This document shows positions 15,494 to 23,450 of a stretch of DNA of 64,000 bases, piece after piece (within the stretch, counting starts at the first letter, position 1; each line of letters begins with the position of its first letter). Origin of the DNA: an uncultured Collinsella sp. (GTDB taxonomy: Bacteria > Actinomycetota > Coriobacteriia > Coriobacteriales > Coriobacteriaceae); contig CAAETU010000002.1 in NCBI GenBank assembly GCA_900759045.1, positions 1 through 64,000 of the forward strand. Direction: 5' to 3'. The translations under genes were made by a program, and so were the position numbers. Below the pieces are notes generated by a model. That model saw nothing but the letters and a program-made list of their open reading frames with translations, was not told the DNA's origin and made no database searches.

Positions 15494-17011
15494 ATGTCGA
15501 GTCCGACACAAGAGAAGCTAACTCTGATGCGCTATATAGAGTTGCTCGAGGAAGATGACCTTGTTGTTTCCAGACCGAGCGCTTCGTGCGACCAGCGCAT
15601 TGAGTTTGCGACTGATGACTCGCGCCAGGTGCGTCCGGGCACGTTGTTTGTCTGCAAAGGCCGTGCGTTTAAGCGCGAGTACCTGCTTTCGGCAATCGCC
15701 GATGGCGCCGTGGCCTACGTTTCCGAGGTCGATTACGATGTTGATCTTCCCGCGGTGATTGTGAGCGATATTCGTCGCACGCTCGCCGTGGTGGCAGATG
15801 CCTTTTATGAGCACCCGTCGGGTAAGGTGAAGGTCTGCGCCTTTACAGGCACCAAGGGCAAGTCGACCTGCAGCTTTTATCTGCGCGGCATCCTCGCCAA
15901 CGAGGCCAAGCTTACGGGCTGTCATCGACCCGCTCTTAATACGGGCATTGAGTTCGACGACGGCATCGAGACGGGCCCTTCCAAGCTGACGACCCCCGAA
16001 TCCTTCCTGCTGCAGTCTCGCATCGCACATGCTGCGGAGGCGGGTGCCCCGTGGCTGGTTATGGAGGCATCGAGTCAGGGCCTCAAATACGAGCGCACGG
16101 GCAAGATTGACTTTGAAGTCGGCGCCTTTACCAATATCGGCGAGGATCACATTTCGCCGATTGAGCATCCGACGCTCGAGGATTACTTTGCCAGCAAGCT
16201 CAAAATCTTCTCGCAGAGCCGTTTTGCCGTGGTCAATCTCGATATGGATAAGGTCGATCGCGTGCTCGAGGCGGCATCTCGTTGCGAACGTACGGTGACG
16301 TTCTCCCTGACCGACGAGCGTGCCGACGTGCTTGCGCTGGCGATTTGCAATGGCGACTGCGGCGTGGTGGCAACGGTGCGCACGCCCCGTTTTACGCGTG
16401 ACATTGTGATTCCCACGCCGGTTAAGTTCAATGTGTCCAACGCGCTTGCCGCTATTGCCTGCGCCGAGGCCCTGGGCATTTCCGAAGAGGGTATCGTCCA
16501 TGGCTTTGAGGGCGTCTTCGTTCCCGGTCGTATGGAGCTCTATCCGTCCGTATCGGGCAAAATCCTGGGCATCGTCGATTTTGCACATAACGGCATGAGC
16601 CTCGAGACACTCCTGCGCGACTTGCGCGAGAACTATCCCGAGCGCGAGCTGGCGGTTGTATTTGGCGCTACGGGCGGTAAGGGTGTCGATCGACGCACCA
16701 CGATGGGCATCGCCGCTGGCAAGTATGCCGACCGAATCGTGATTACCGAGGATGACCCCGGCCCTGAGGATGTCGAGGACATCTGCGCCGAGATCGCGCG
16801 CAACGTTCAAGCGCAGGGAAATGATAACTGGCAAATCGTGACTGATCGCGTTGCCGCTATCGAGACTGCCGTGCGCGAAACTGTCCGTCCTGCCGTGGTC
16901 ATCGTGACCGGTAAGGGCGAGGAAGAGTGTATGCTGCGCAAGAACGGACCCGAGCCTTGTGAGCGCGACGGTTCGATTCTCAAGCGCACCCTTGCGGCGT
17001 ACGACGCCTAG
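15494..17011 (+). CDS. murE: MurE-like UDP-N-acetylmuramyl-tripeptide ligase, probably lysine type
   Basis: 505-residue Mur ligase that adds the third peptide residue to UDP-MurNAc-L-Ala-D-Glu. The MurE N-terminal motif TDDSRQVRPGTLFVCKG (40-56), ATP loop FTGTKGKST (117-125), substrate motif EASSQGL and C-terminal GATGGKGVDRR (391-401) are present. Where diaminopimelate-adding MurE has DNPR, this protein has DDPG (420-423), and the GxxGxKGxxRR form recalls streptococcal lysine-adding MurE. L-Lys or L-Orn is therefore the likelier substrate; this is inference. GAGAGG precedes the ATG; upstream in-frame starts are not conserved. It heads a cluster with a HAD phosphatase and murI. Confidence 0.88.
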   Translation: MSSPTQEKLTLMRYIELLEEDDLVVSRPSASCDQRIEFATDDSRQVRPGTLFVCKGRAFKREYLLSAIADGAVAYVSEVDYDVDLPAVIVSDIRRTLAVVADAFYEHPSGKVKVCAFTGTKGKSTCSFYLRGILANEAKLTGCHRPALNTGIEFDDGIETGPSKLTTPESFLLQSRIAHAAEAGAPWLVMEASSQGLKYERTGKIDFEVGAFTNIGEDHISPIEHPTLEDYFASKLKIFSQSRFAVVNLDMDKVDRVLEAASRCERTVTFSLTDERADVLALAICNGDCGVVATVRTPRFTRDIVIPTPVKFNVSNALAAIACAEALGISEEGIVHGFEGVFVPGRMELYPSVSGKILGIVDFAHNGMSLETLLRDLRENYPERELAVVFGATGGKGVDRRTTMGIAAGKYADRIVITEDDPGPEDVEDICAEIARNVQAQGNDNWQIVTDRVAAIETAVRETVRPAVVIVTGKGEEECMLRKNGPEPCERDGSILKRTLAAYDA

Positions 17012-17041
17012 ACCAGCCCCTTCTATGTAAACGGAGTGACC

Positions 17042-17953
17042 ATGTCCCACAACATCCTGCCGACCGTTGCCGAGCTTTCGGGCGAGGTGCGCGAGCGTCT
17101 TGCCAAGGTCAAGTATGTCTTTACCGATCTGGACGCCACGATGCTCGCCCCCGGCTCGTGCGTGCTGCGCGATAACGACGGCAATCCCTCGACCAAGCTC
17201 GTCGAGGCGGTTGTCGCGCTCGCTCGTGCCGGCATCCAGGTGGTCCCCACCTCGGGTCGCAATCGCACCATGATCCACGAAGACGCCCGCGTGCTCGGCC
17301 TCAACTCCTACATCGGCGAGATGGGCGGCCTGGTTATGTACGACCTCAAGGCCAACGATTGGGAGTACCTGACGGGCGACATGCCCTACGACCCCTCTTG
17401 CGGCCTCACGCCGCACCAGGTGATCGAGCAGACCGGCGTGTGCGAGAAGATCCTCGCCCGCTGGCCGCACAAGATCGAGTACCACAACGACATGTCGACC
17501 GGCTACAAATACCGTGAGGTCACCGTCGGCATGCGCGGCAATGTGCCAGACGATGAGGTCCAGGCCATCCTGGACGAGGCCGGCTGCGGTCTGATCTGGG
17601 CTTGCAACGGCCATCTGACTCATCTGTCCAAGCCGACGACGCTCGAGCTCGATCGCGTCGAGGACGGTCGCGCCTTCAACATCAACCCCGCGGGCCTCAA
17701 CAAAGGCGTCGCCATTGCGCGCTTCTGCGAGCACCTGGGGATCGAGCGCGAGGAGACGTTGGCGCTCGGCGATTCCGAGTCCGACTTCTACATGGCCGAT
17801 CACGTGGGCACGTTCTGCCTGGTCGAGAATGGCCTGACGAGCGCCGGCGCGCCCGAGTTCCTGGCTGCTTGCGAGAACGCTTTCGTTACGCGCGGCAAAA
17901 TTGTCGACGGTTGGGCGGCGACGGCAGAGCTGCTGGTCGCGGCGCGTTCGTAG
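17042..17953 (+). CDS. HAD-superfamily (Cof-type) hydrolase
   Basis: 303-residue phosphatase-like protein of the haloacid dehalogenase superfamily. Motif I is DLDAT (residues 29-33, Ala in place of the usual Gly), motif II is PTSGR, the motif III lysine lies in NKGVAIARF, and motif IV is GDSESDFYMAD. The cap between motifs II and III is of the Cof / mannosyl-3-phosphoglycerate phosphatase type. CGGAG precedes the ATG; the GTG 6 nt upstream is less likely. It lies 30 bp after murE and 51 bp before murI, but a cell-wall role is unproven. Confidence 0.82.
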   Translation: MSHNILPTVAELSGEVRERLAKVKYVFTDLDATMLAPGSCVLRDNDGNPSTKLVEAVVALARAGIQVVPTSGRNRTMIHEDARVLGLNSYIGEMGGLVMYDLKANDWEYLTGDMPYDPSCGLTPHQVIEQTGVCEKILARWPHKIEYHNDMSTGYKYREVTVGMRGNVPDDEVQAILDEAGCGLIWACNGHLTHLSKPTTLELDRVEDGRAFNINPAGLNKGVAIARFCEHLGIEREETLALGDSESDFYMADHVGTFCLVENGLTSAGAPEFLAACENAFVTRGKIVDGWAATAELLVAARS

Positions 17954-18004
17954 CGCGCCGCCGCCGCACTTGGACATGTCTTTTCGAGAGAGACTGGTGA
18001 GGTA

Positions 18005-18889
18005 ATGTCCGATATCGAGAATTCGGCAGGTGACACGCGCCCGATTGGCGTGTTCGATTCTGGGTTGGGCGGTCTGACGGTTGCGCGCGCGATTGCGACG
18101 GCGTTGCCGCACGAGTCCGTCTACTACTTTGGCGACACCAAGCGCTGCCCCTACGGCACCCGTACCGAGGATGAGGTGCGCTCGTTTGCGTTGCAGGCGG
18201 GTCGTTGGCTTTCGAAGCACGACGTCAAGATTATGGTCATCGCCTGCAACACGGCGACCGCTGCGGCCTTGCGTCTGGCCCAGCAGGTGCTCGACGTTCC
18301 CGTCATCGGTGTGATCGCGCCGGGTGCCCGTGCGGCGATCAACAGCACCCGCTCGCGTCGCGTGGGCGTGCTCGCCACCAACCTCACCATTCGCTCGGGC
18401 GCCTACACGCGCGCCATTCAGGACCTAGATGCCGGCGTCGATGTATACGGCTGTCCTGCCTCGAGCTTTGTCGAGGTTGTCGAACACGAGCTCGCCTCGG
18501 GTGCACATCTGCAGGAACAGTGGCTTGAGAACGAGGACATCTTCGATACGCCTGCCGTGCGTGCGCTGGTGGGTGCCACGGTTGAGCCGCTGCGCGACCA
18601 CGGTATCGATACCGTGGTGCTTGGCTGTACGCATTTCCCGCTGTTGGTGGGACCTATCCGCCATGCGCTGGGGCCTGGGGTGCGCGTCGTGAGTTCCGCC
18701 GAGGAGACCACGCGCGAGCTGACCGATATCCTCACGCGCCGCGAGCAGCTGGCGGGCGACGCCGCCGAGCCTCAGCATCGTTTTGCCACGACGGCCGATA
18801 ACATTGCCGAGTTTGCGGTGGCGGGCAGCTTTATCTTTGGTCAGCCGCTCAAGAGCATCGAACATATCGATATCGATGAGCTGAAATAG
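18005..18889 (+). CDS. murI: Glutamate racemase
   Basis: 294-residue cofactor-independent racemase supplying D-glutamate for peptidoglycan. The N-terminal PIGVFDSGLGGLTVARAI and the YFGDTKRCPYG segment are typical. The two catalytic cysteines lie in IACNTATAAAL (near residue 82) and LGCTHFPLL (near 209). It lies in a cell-wall cluster with murE and precedes rph and rdgB, the common murI-rph-rdgB order of Gram-positive bacteria. Confidence 0.96.
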   Translation: MSDIENSAGDTRPIGVFDSGLGGLTVARAIATALPHESVYYFGDTKRCPYGTRTEDEVRSFALQAGRWLSKHDVKIMVIACNTATAAALRLAQQVLDVPVIGVIAPGARAAINSTRSRRVGVLATNLTIRSGAYTRAIQDLDAGVDVYGCPASSFVEVVEHELASGAHLQEQWLENEDIFDTPAVRALVGATVEPLRDHGIDTVVLGCTHFPLLVGPIRHALGPGVRVVSSAEETTRELTDILTRREQLAGDAAEPQHRFATTADNIAEFAVAGSFIFGQPLKSIEHIDIDELK

Positions 18890-18943
18890 ATGTAAGGCAG
18901 CCGCCAAAGCCTTCGCCACATCTTTTGCCGAAAGGAAATTTCT

Positions 18944-19669
18944 ATGGAGTACATGCAGGTCAACCGCGCCAACGGTCGCGCCGCCAACGAGTTGCGCCCC
19001 GTTAAGCTCACCCGTGGCGTCATGAAGCACGCCCACGGCTCGTGTTTGGCCGAGTTCGGTGACACGCGCGTGCTGTGCGCCGCCACTATCGAGGAGGGCG
19101 TGCCGGGCTGGCGAAAGGGAGCTAAGGCCGGCTGGGTGACCGCGGAATACGCCATGCTGCCGGCGTCGACCGGCAAGCGCTGCAAGCGCGAGCACGCCAA
19201 CCGCAAGGGTCGCTCCATGGAGATCGAGCGCCTCATTGGCCGCAGCCTGCGTACCGTCGTCAACATGAAGGCGCTCGGCGAGTACACCGTCACCGTCGAC
19301 TGCGATGTGATTCAGGCCGATGGCGGCACGCGTACAGCGAGCATCACCGGCGCCTGGGTGGCGCTGCACGACGCCCTCGCCATGTGGGTCGAGGCGGGCA
19401 AGATCGAGCGCATTCCGCTTATCGGCCAGGTGGCTGCCATCTCCATGGGCGTTGTCGACGGCAATACGCTGCTTGACCTCGATTATTCCGAGGACAGCCA
19501 TGCCGAGGTCGACATGAACCTCGTCGCCACCGACACCGGTGAGATGATCGAGCTCCAGGGCACCGGCGAGCAGGCGCCCTTCGACCGCAAACGCCTCAAC
19601 GCCCTGCTCGACCTGGGCGACAAGGGTATCGCCGAGCTCATCGAGCTTCAGCGCCAAGCCATCGCCTAA
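18944..19669 (+). CDS. rph: Ribonuclease PH
   Basis: 241-residue phosphorolytic 3'-to-5' exoribonuclease trimming tRNA 3' ends, active as a hexameric ring. Family blocks GSCLAEFGDTRVLCAATIE, GRSMEIERLIGRSLR and CDVIQADGGTRTASITG are visible. GAAAGGAAA precedes the ATG. It sits 54 bp after murI. Encoded CCA is present on most tRNAs here, consistent with a need for this enzyme. Confidence 0.96.
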   Translation: MEYMQVNRANGRAANELRPVKLTRGVMKHAHGSCLAEFGDTRVLCAATIEEGVPGWRKGAKAGWVTAEYAMLPASTGKRCKREHANRKGRSMEIERLIGRSLRTVVNMKALGEYTVTVDCDVIQADGGTRTASITGAWVALHDALAMWVEAGKIERIPLIGQVAAISMGVVDGNTLLDLDYSEDSHAEVDMNLVATDTGEMIELQGTGEQAPFDRKRLNALLDLGDKGIAELIELQRQAIA

Positions 19670-19674
19670 CCTGC

Positions 19675-19705
19675 CAAAAAGGGACAGGTTTATTTTGGTA
19701 GGTTT
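19675..19705. repeat. GGGACAGG-core palindrome, copy 1
   Basis: CTGCCAAAA and TTTTGGTAG flank a core containing GGGACAGGTTTA. The same layout (variable arms around GGGACAGG or its complement) recurs at 25663, 27404, 53304, 56020 and 59002. Confidence 0.55.
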
Positions 19706-19810
19706 TATCTGCTGAAATGCTGCGTTGAAAGGTCCGATCGCCTGAGAGGGGAGAGGTCAAGTGCCCAAACGCCCCTCACGCGGCTTGCTATAGAGACAAG
19801 GAGGCCAGTC

Positions 19811-20452
19811 ATGGCACTTGAGAAGATTGACATCGACACCCTCGACCCGGCGGCGACCATCGTCGTGGCAACGGGCAACGCCCATAAGCTCACCGAGATC
19901 GAGGCCATTTTGGGCAAGGTCATGCCCGAGGTGCGCTTTGTGGCGCTCGGCCAGCTGGGTGATTTTGAGGATCCCGAGGAAAACGGCACGACGTTTTTGG
20001 AGAACGCCATCATCAAGGCCCAAGCCGCGGTTGAGGAGACGGGCCTTATGGCCATTGCCGACGATTCGGGCTTGGTCGTCGACGCGCTGGACGGTGAGCC
20101 CGGTGTGTATAGCGCGCGCTATGCGGGCGTGCACGGAGACGATGCCGCCAACAACGCCAAGCTGCTCGTAAATCTGGAGGGCGTGGCCGACGAGGACCGC
20201 ACTGCGCGCTTTATGAGCGTCGTCGCGCTCATCGACACGGACGGTTTGGTCACCTATGGTGAGGGCGCCTGCGAGGGCGTTATCGCGCACGAGGGCCGCG
20301 GCGATCACGGCTTTGGCTACGACCCGCTGTTCCTGCCGGTCGACACGCCGGGCAAGACCATGGCCGAGCTGACGGCTGACGAGAAGAACGCCATCAGCCA
20401 TCGTTTCCACGCGCTCGAGCATCTGTCCGCCAAGCTGACGGGCGAGGAGTAG
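19811..20452 (+). CDS. rdgB: XTP/dITP diphosphatase (RdgB/HAM1)
   Basis: 213-residue house-cleaning pyrophosphatase removing ITP, XTP and dITP from the nucleotide pool. Motifs are VVATGNAHKLTEIEAIL at the N-terminus, TFLENAIIKA, ADDSGLVVDALDGEPGVYSARYAG, and GFGYDPLF. ACAAGGAGG precedes the ATG. dtd follows after 3 nt, so the pair is co-transcribed. A GGGACAGG palindrome lies between rph and this gene. Confidence 0.95.
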   Translation: MALEKIDIDTLDPAATIVVATGNAHKLTEIEAILGKVMPEVRFVALGQLGDFEDPEENGTTFLENAIIKAQAAVEETGLMAIADDSGLVVDALDGEPGVYSARYAGVHGDDAANNAKLLVNLEGVADEDRTARFMSVVALIDTDGLVTYGEGACEGVIAHEGRGDHGFGYDPLFLPVDTPGKTMAELTADEKNAISHRFHALEHLSAKLTGEE

Positions 20453-20455
20453 ACC

Positions 20456-20902
20456 GTGCGTGCGGTGGTGCAGCGCGTGCTCAACGCCGGCGTGACGGTC
20501 GACGGCGAGTGCGTGGGCCGCATTGGACGCGGCTACCTGGTGCTGCTGGGTGTGGGCCATGGCGATACGCGTGCCGAGGCCGACAAGCTGTGGGGCAAGC
20601 TCCGCGGGCTGCGTATCAACGAGGACGAGAACGGCAAGACCAACTTGGCGCTTGCCGATGTCGACGGCGAGGTGCTCTTGGTGTCGCAGTTCACGCTGTT
20701 CGCCGACTGCCGCCACGGTCGCCGCCCATCGTTTACGGATGCCGGCGCCCCCGATGTCGCCAACGAGCTCTACGAGTACTTCCTGACGCTCGTTCGTCAA
20801 GATGTCGAACACGTGGCGCACGGCATTTTTGGCGCCGATATGAAAGTCGATCTTGTCAACGACGGTCCGTTCACCATCGTCTTGGACACCGACAACCTTT
20901 AG
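20456..20902 (+). CDS. dtd: D-aminoacyl-tRNA deacylase
   Basis: 148-residue DTD that removes D-amino acids (and glycine from mischarged tRNA-Ala) from tRNA. The signature SQFTLFADCRHGRRP and the C-terminal NDGPFTI motif form the chiral proofreading site. It starts with GTG, overlapping nothing, 3 nt after rdgB; the upstream GAGGAG inside the rdgB end serves as ribosome binding site. A perfect palindrome begins at its stop codon. Confidence 0.94.
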   Translation: MRAVVQRVLNAGVTVDGECVGRIGRGYLVLLGVGHGDTRAEADKLWGKLRGLRINEDENGKTNLALADVDGEVLLVSQFTLFADCRHGRRPSFTDAGAPDVANELYEYFLTLVRQDVEHVAHGIFGADMKVDLVNDGPFTIVLDTDNL

Positions 20903-20929
20903 GTTACGCGGTTTACCAAACCGCGTAAC
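20903..20929. repeat. GTTACG...CGTAAC palindrome, copy 1
   Basis: Perfect 12-bp arms GTTACGCGGTTT / AAACCGCGTAAC with a 3-nt loop start directly after the dtd stop. It lacks a T-run. A closely similar palindrome follows lysS at 25418-25447. Confidence 0.6.
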
Positions 20930-20987
20930 AACTGGTCATGCGAGATTGTCGTCTGGTACGTATTTGGGACGGGGCTTATTTAGCTAC

Positions 20988-21017
20988 TTGCGTATGGCCA
21001 CAACAGGGTGCTATAGT
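20988..21017 (+). promoter_or_regulatory. Promoter of veg-ispE
   Basis: TTGCGT (20988-20993), 18-bp spacer, TATAGT (21012-21017) with TG two bases before the -10 element. It lies 68 bp upstream of veg. Confidence 0.6.
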
Positions 21018-21084
21018 ATTAGAGTTTTGTCTATCTTAGGGGTATTATCCCCTTTTTGAATTGCACCTTCTGGAGGCCCTGTTC

Positions 21085-21381
21085 ATGGAAGAGATGGAAG
21101 TCAATCACGTCGACGACATCCACGAGAAGCTGACCGATATGGTGGGCGATCGCGTCAAGGTGAAGGCCAACATGGGCCGTACCCGCGTCGTCGAGCGCAT
21201 GGGCACCATCAAGAGCGTCCACCCCGCCGTCTTTATCGTCGAGGTTGACGAGCGTCGCGGCCGCAAGTCGCGTCAGTCCTACCAGTATATCGATGTCCTC
21301 ACCGGTCAGGTCGAGCTGTTCGACCCCGAGAGCGGCGAGCACATCTTTACCCCGCTCGGCAATCAGCTCGAGGAGCATTAA
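21085..21381 (+). CDS. veg: Veg family protein
   Basis: 98-residue small protein of the Veg family (DUF1021). The pattern GDRVKVKANMGRTRVVERMGTIKSVHPAVFIVE...SYQYIDVLTGQVELF matches Bacillus Veg, a small beta-barrel protein linked to biofilm matrix expression by an unknown mechanism. As in Bacillus it lies beside ispE (here adjacent, 2 nt apart). GGAGG lies 8 nt before the ATG at 21085; an in-frame ATG at 21061 lies before that site. Confidence 0.88.
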   Translation: MEEMEVNHVDDIHEKLTDMVGDRVKVKANMGRTRVVERMGTIKSVHPAVFIVEVDERRGRKSRQSYQYIDVLTGQVELFDPESGEHIFTPLGNQLEEH

Positions 21382-21383
21382 CG

Positions 21384-22280
21384 GTGACCGATCGGTCCCT
21401 GACTCTTTCCGCGCCGGCAAAGATTAACCTCTACCTGGGGGTTCATACCGAGCGCGATGACCGCGGCTACCACAGGGTCGATTCCCTGATGGCGGCCGTC
21501 GGTCTTTCCGATACCGTGACGGTCACGCCGGCGCAGGCGCTGACCGTCCAGACGGTTCCGGCATCAGATTTTCCCATGCAAAAGAATACGGCGTATCGGG
21601 TTGCGGTTGCTATGGCCGAGCATTATGGTCGCGAGGCAAACATCTGCGTGACGATTGAGAAGCGCATTCCATTGTGCGCCGGCTTGGGCGGCCCCTCGAC
21701 GGATGCGGCCGCGGTCATTGTCGCCTTGGCAGAGCTCTGGGGCATTGATCGCGCCGACCCAGCGCTCGACGATATTGCGCGGGGCATTGGTGCCGACGTC
21801 CCGTTCTTTTTGCACGCGAGTCCTGCGTTCTACGTAGGTGGGGGAGACGTGCTGGCAACTGAGTACCCCGCGCTGCCCGCGACGCCCGTCGTGCTGGTCA
21901 AGCCGCGCGAGGCAAGCGTTTCGACAATTGAAGCCTATCGACGTTTTGACGAGGCCCCGGTGCCTGCGGACAAGCCCGGCGCGATAGCTTCTGCCTTGCG
22001 TGCTGGTGATGCCGAGACGGCATATGCACTCATCCATAACAATCTGGGTGTCATTTCCGCACAGATGGAGTCGCAGATTCAAACGGTCCTCGACTGGCTG
22101 CGTAAACAGGACGGAACCGTTGCTGTAGATGTGTGCGGATCGGGTGCCTGCTCGTTTGCCATTTGCGACACCGCTGCCACGGTCGAAAGGCTTGCCGATG
22201 CTGCCCAGCAAAATGGCTGGTGGGCCTGCGCGACTGAGTTTATTCCCAACACGGTTCAAATCGACGCGCCAAAGAAATAA
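21384..22280 (+). CDS. ispE: 4-diphosphocytidyl-2-C-methyl-D-erythritol kinase
   Basis: 298-residue GHMP kinase of the MEP isoprenoid pathway. Substrate motif APAKINLYLGV, ATP-binding loop PLCAGLGGPSTDAAA (near residue 92) and DVPFFL are visible. It starts with GTG, 2 nt after the veg stop, with AGGAGC upstream. ispD and ispF are also in this window, 20 kb downstream, so three MEP-pathway genes are represented. Confidence 0.95.
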   Translation: MTDRSLTLSAPAKINLYLGVHTERDDRGYHRVDSLMAAVGLSDTVTVTPAQALTVQTVPASDFPMQKNTAYRVAVAMAEHYGREANICVTIEKRIPLCAGLGGPSTDAAAVIVALAELWGIDRADPALDDIARGIGADVPFFLHASPAFYVGGGDVLATEYPALPATPVVLVKPREASVSTIEAYRRFDEAPVPADKPGAIASALRAGDAETAYALIHNNLGVISAQMESQIQTVLDWLRKQDGTVAVDVCGSGACSFAICDTAATVERLADAAQQNGWWACATEFIPNTVQIDAPKK

Positions 22281-22329
22281 AAATTTCTCTAGCACGCGGC
22301 GAAAATCTTTGTTACTATAGTCGAGCTAA

Positions 22330-22406
22330 CGGGTTGTGGCTCAGTTTGGTAGAGCACTGCGTTCGGGACGCAGGGGTCGCTGGTTCAAATCCAGTCAACC
22401 CGACCA
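22330..22406 (+). tRNA. tRNA-Pro (CGG)
   Basis: 77 nt with encoded CCA. Acceptor CGGGTTG/CAACCCG, anticodon stem CTGCG/CGCAG, loop TTCGGGA with anticodon CGG. A TATAGT at 22316-22321 lies 8 nt upstream and may be its -10 element, though no clear -35 element was found. Confidence 0.95.
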
Positions 22407-22416
22407 GAGCATGAGG

Positions 22417-22445
22417 AGGGACCGCTTCTTGCGGTCCCTTTTTTT
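22417..22445 (+). terminator. Terminator after tRNA-Pro
   Basis: GGGACCGC-TTCTT-GCGGTCCC followed by seven T. Confidence 0.85.
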
Positions 22446-22518
22446 AGCTATTGTTGTGATACCGCGGCACCCGCGGTATACTCATTCGAGCTTGTCTCGC
22501 TGTATTGTGGAGGTCTAC

Positions 22519-22794
22519 ATGTTTGGACTGAGGGCTCCTGAGCTCATCATTATTCTCATCGTTGTCTTGATCATCTTCGGGCCTAAGAACCTGCCGAAGC
22601 TCGGCAAGTCTCTCGGCTCTACCGTCAAGAATATCCGCGAGGGTATGGAGGGCGACGATAAGGGCGAAACCAAGCAGGCCGAGGACGTTGTGGTCGAGGG
22701 GTCCAAGGAGGACAAGGAGATCGCAGAGCTCGAGGCCAAGCTCGCTGCTGCCAAGAAAAAGCAGGCAGAGGACAGCGACGCGGACGCAGAGTAG
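22519..22794 (+). CDS. tatA: Sec-independent translocase TatA/TatE-like
   Basis: 91 residues: a short N-terminal membrane helix (ELIIILIVVLIIF), the hinge FGPKNLPKLGKSLGS, an amphipathic helix and a highly charged tail. This is the pore-forming subunit of twin-arginine translocation. GTGGAGG precedes the ATG at 22519; the longer frame from 22336 reads through the tRNA. tatC is not in the window. A lipoprotein further on (60965-61945) carries a twin-arginine-like SRRSLL signal. Confidence 0.88.
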   Translation: MFGLRAPELIIILIVVLIIFGPKNLPKLGKSLGSTVKNIREGMEGDDKGETKQAEDVVVEGSKEDKEIAELEAKLAAAKKKQAEDSDADAE

Positions 22795-22819
22795 TCCCAT
22801 CCCTTTGGGGTGAGCACCT

Positions 22820-22852
22820 GACCGGCTTGCCCGCAGGCTAGCCGGTCTTTTT
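22820..22852 (+). terminator. Terminator after tatA
   Basis: GACCGGCT ... AGCCGGTC with a 12-nt loop, followed by TTTTTCGTTTTGTT. Confidence 0.8.
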
Positions 22853-22900
22853 CGTTTTGTTGACAGTTGATCGTTACATCATAGTTGGGGAGATATCCGT

Positions 22901-23371
22901 ATGGACGCAAGCCAGATCGTACTGACCGCTGAGGGCCGCCAGAAGCTCGTCGAGGAGCTCGCTTGGCGTGAGGGCGATTACGCCAAGGAGATCGTCGAGG
23001 ACATCAAGGAAGCCCGCGCGTTCGGCGACCTTTCGGAGAACTCCGAGTACGATGCCGCCAAGGACAAGCAGGCCCAGAATGCTGCTCGCATTGCCGAGAT
23101 TCAGGCCATCCTCGCCAACGCTCAGGTTGCTGCCACCACGGGCGATCTGACCGTCTCCATCGGTTCCACCGTTTCTCTGATCGATCCCAACGGTGAGGTC
23201 ATGGAAGTCACACTCGTCGGTACCACCGAGACCAACTCGCTCGAGCACAAGATCTCTAACGAGTCTCCGGTCGGTCACGCCATCATCGGTCACGGCGAGG
23301 GCGACTCCGTTGAGGTCGTTACGCCTTCTGGCAAGACCCGCGTCTACACCATCGCCAAGATCGCACGCTAG
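22901..23371 (+). CDS. greA: Transcription elongation factor GreA
   Basis: 156-residue factor that reactivates backtracked RNA polymerase. The N-terminal coiled coil carries the acidic tip in ARAFGDLSENSEYDAAK (Asp and Glu near residues 42-45), and the C-terminal FKBP-like domain ends with VGHAIIGHGEGDSVEV. GGGGAG precedes the ATG. lysS follows after a terminator hairpin, the same greA-lysS order seen in many Gram-positive bacteria. Confidence 0.95.
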   Translation: MDASQIVLTAEGRQKLVEELAWREGDYAKEIVEDIKEARAFGDLSENSEYDAAKDKQAQNAARIAEIQAILANAQVAATTGDLTVSIGSTVSLIDPNGEVMEVTLVGTTETNSLEHKISNESPVGHAIIGHGEGDSVEVVTPSGKTRVYTIAKIAR

Positions 23372-23399
23372 ACCACGGTCCCGCGTAAAGGTATGTTTT

Positions 23400-23432
23400 C
23401 GCTCCCTGGGACCGAATCCTGGGGAGCGTTTT
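23400..23432 (+). terminator. Terminator between greA and lysS
   Basis: CGCTCCC / GGGAGCG with a 15-nt loop, followed by TTTTAGTTT. It may be partial, letting some transcription enter lysS. Confidence 0.65.
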
Positions 23433-23450
23433 AGTTTGAGGAGCTAACTT

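Noticed and set aside
15518..18220. 900-codon minus-strand frame across murE, HAD gene and murI
   Set aside because: It spans three well-supported plus-strand genes, has low-complexity composition and no recognisable domain. Similar long shadows oppose lysS (23319-25667), the activase (30521-33100), clpC (34131-36518) and pepD (36673-38289).
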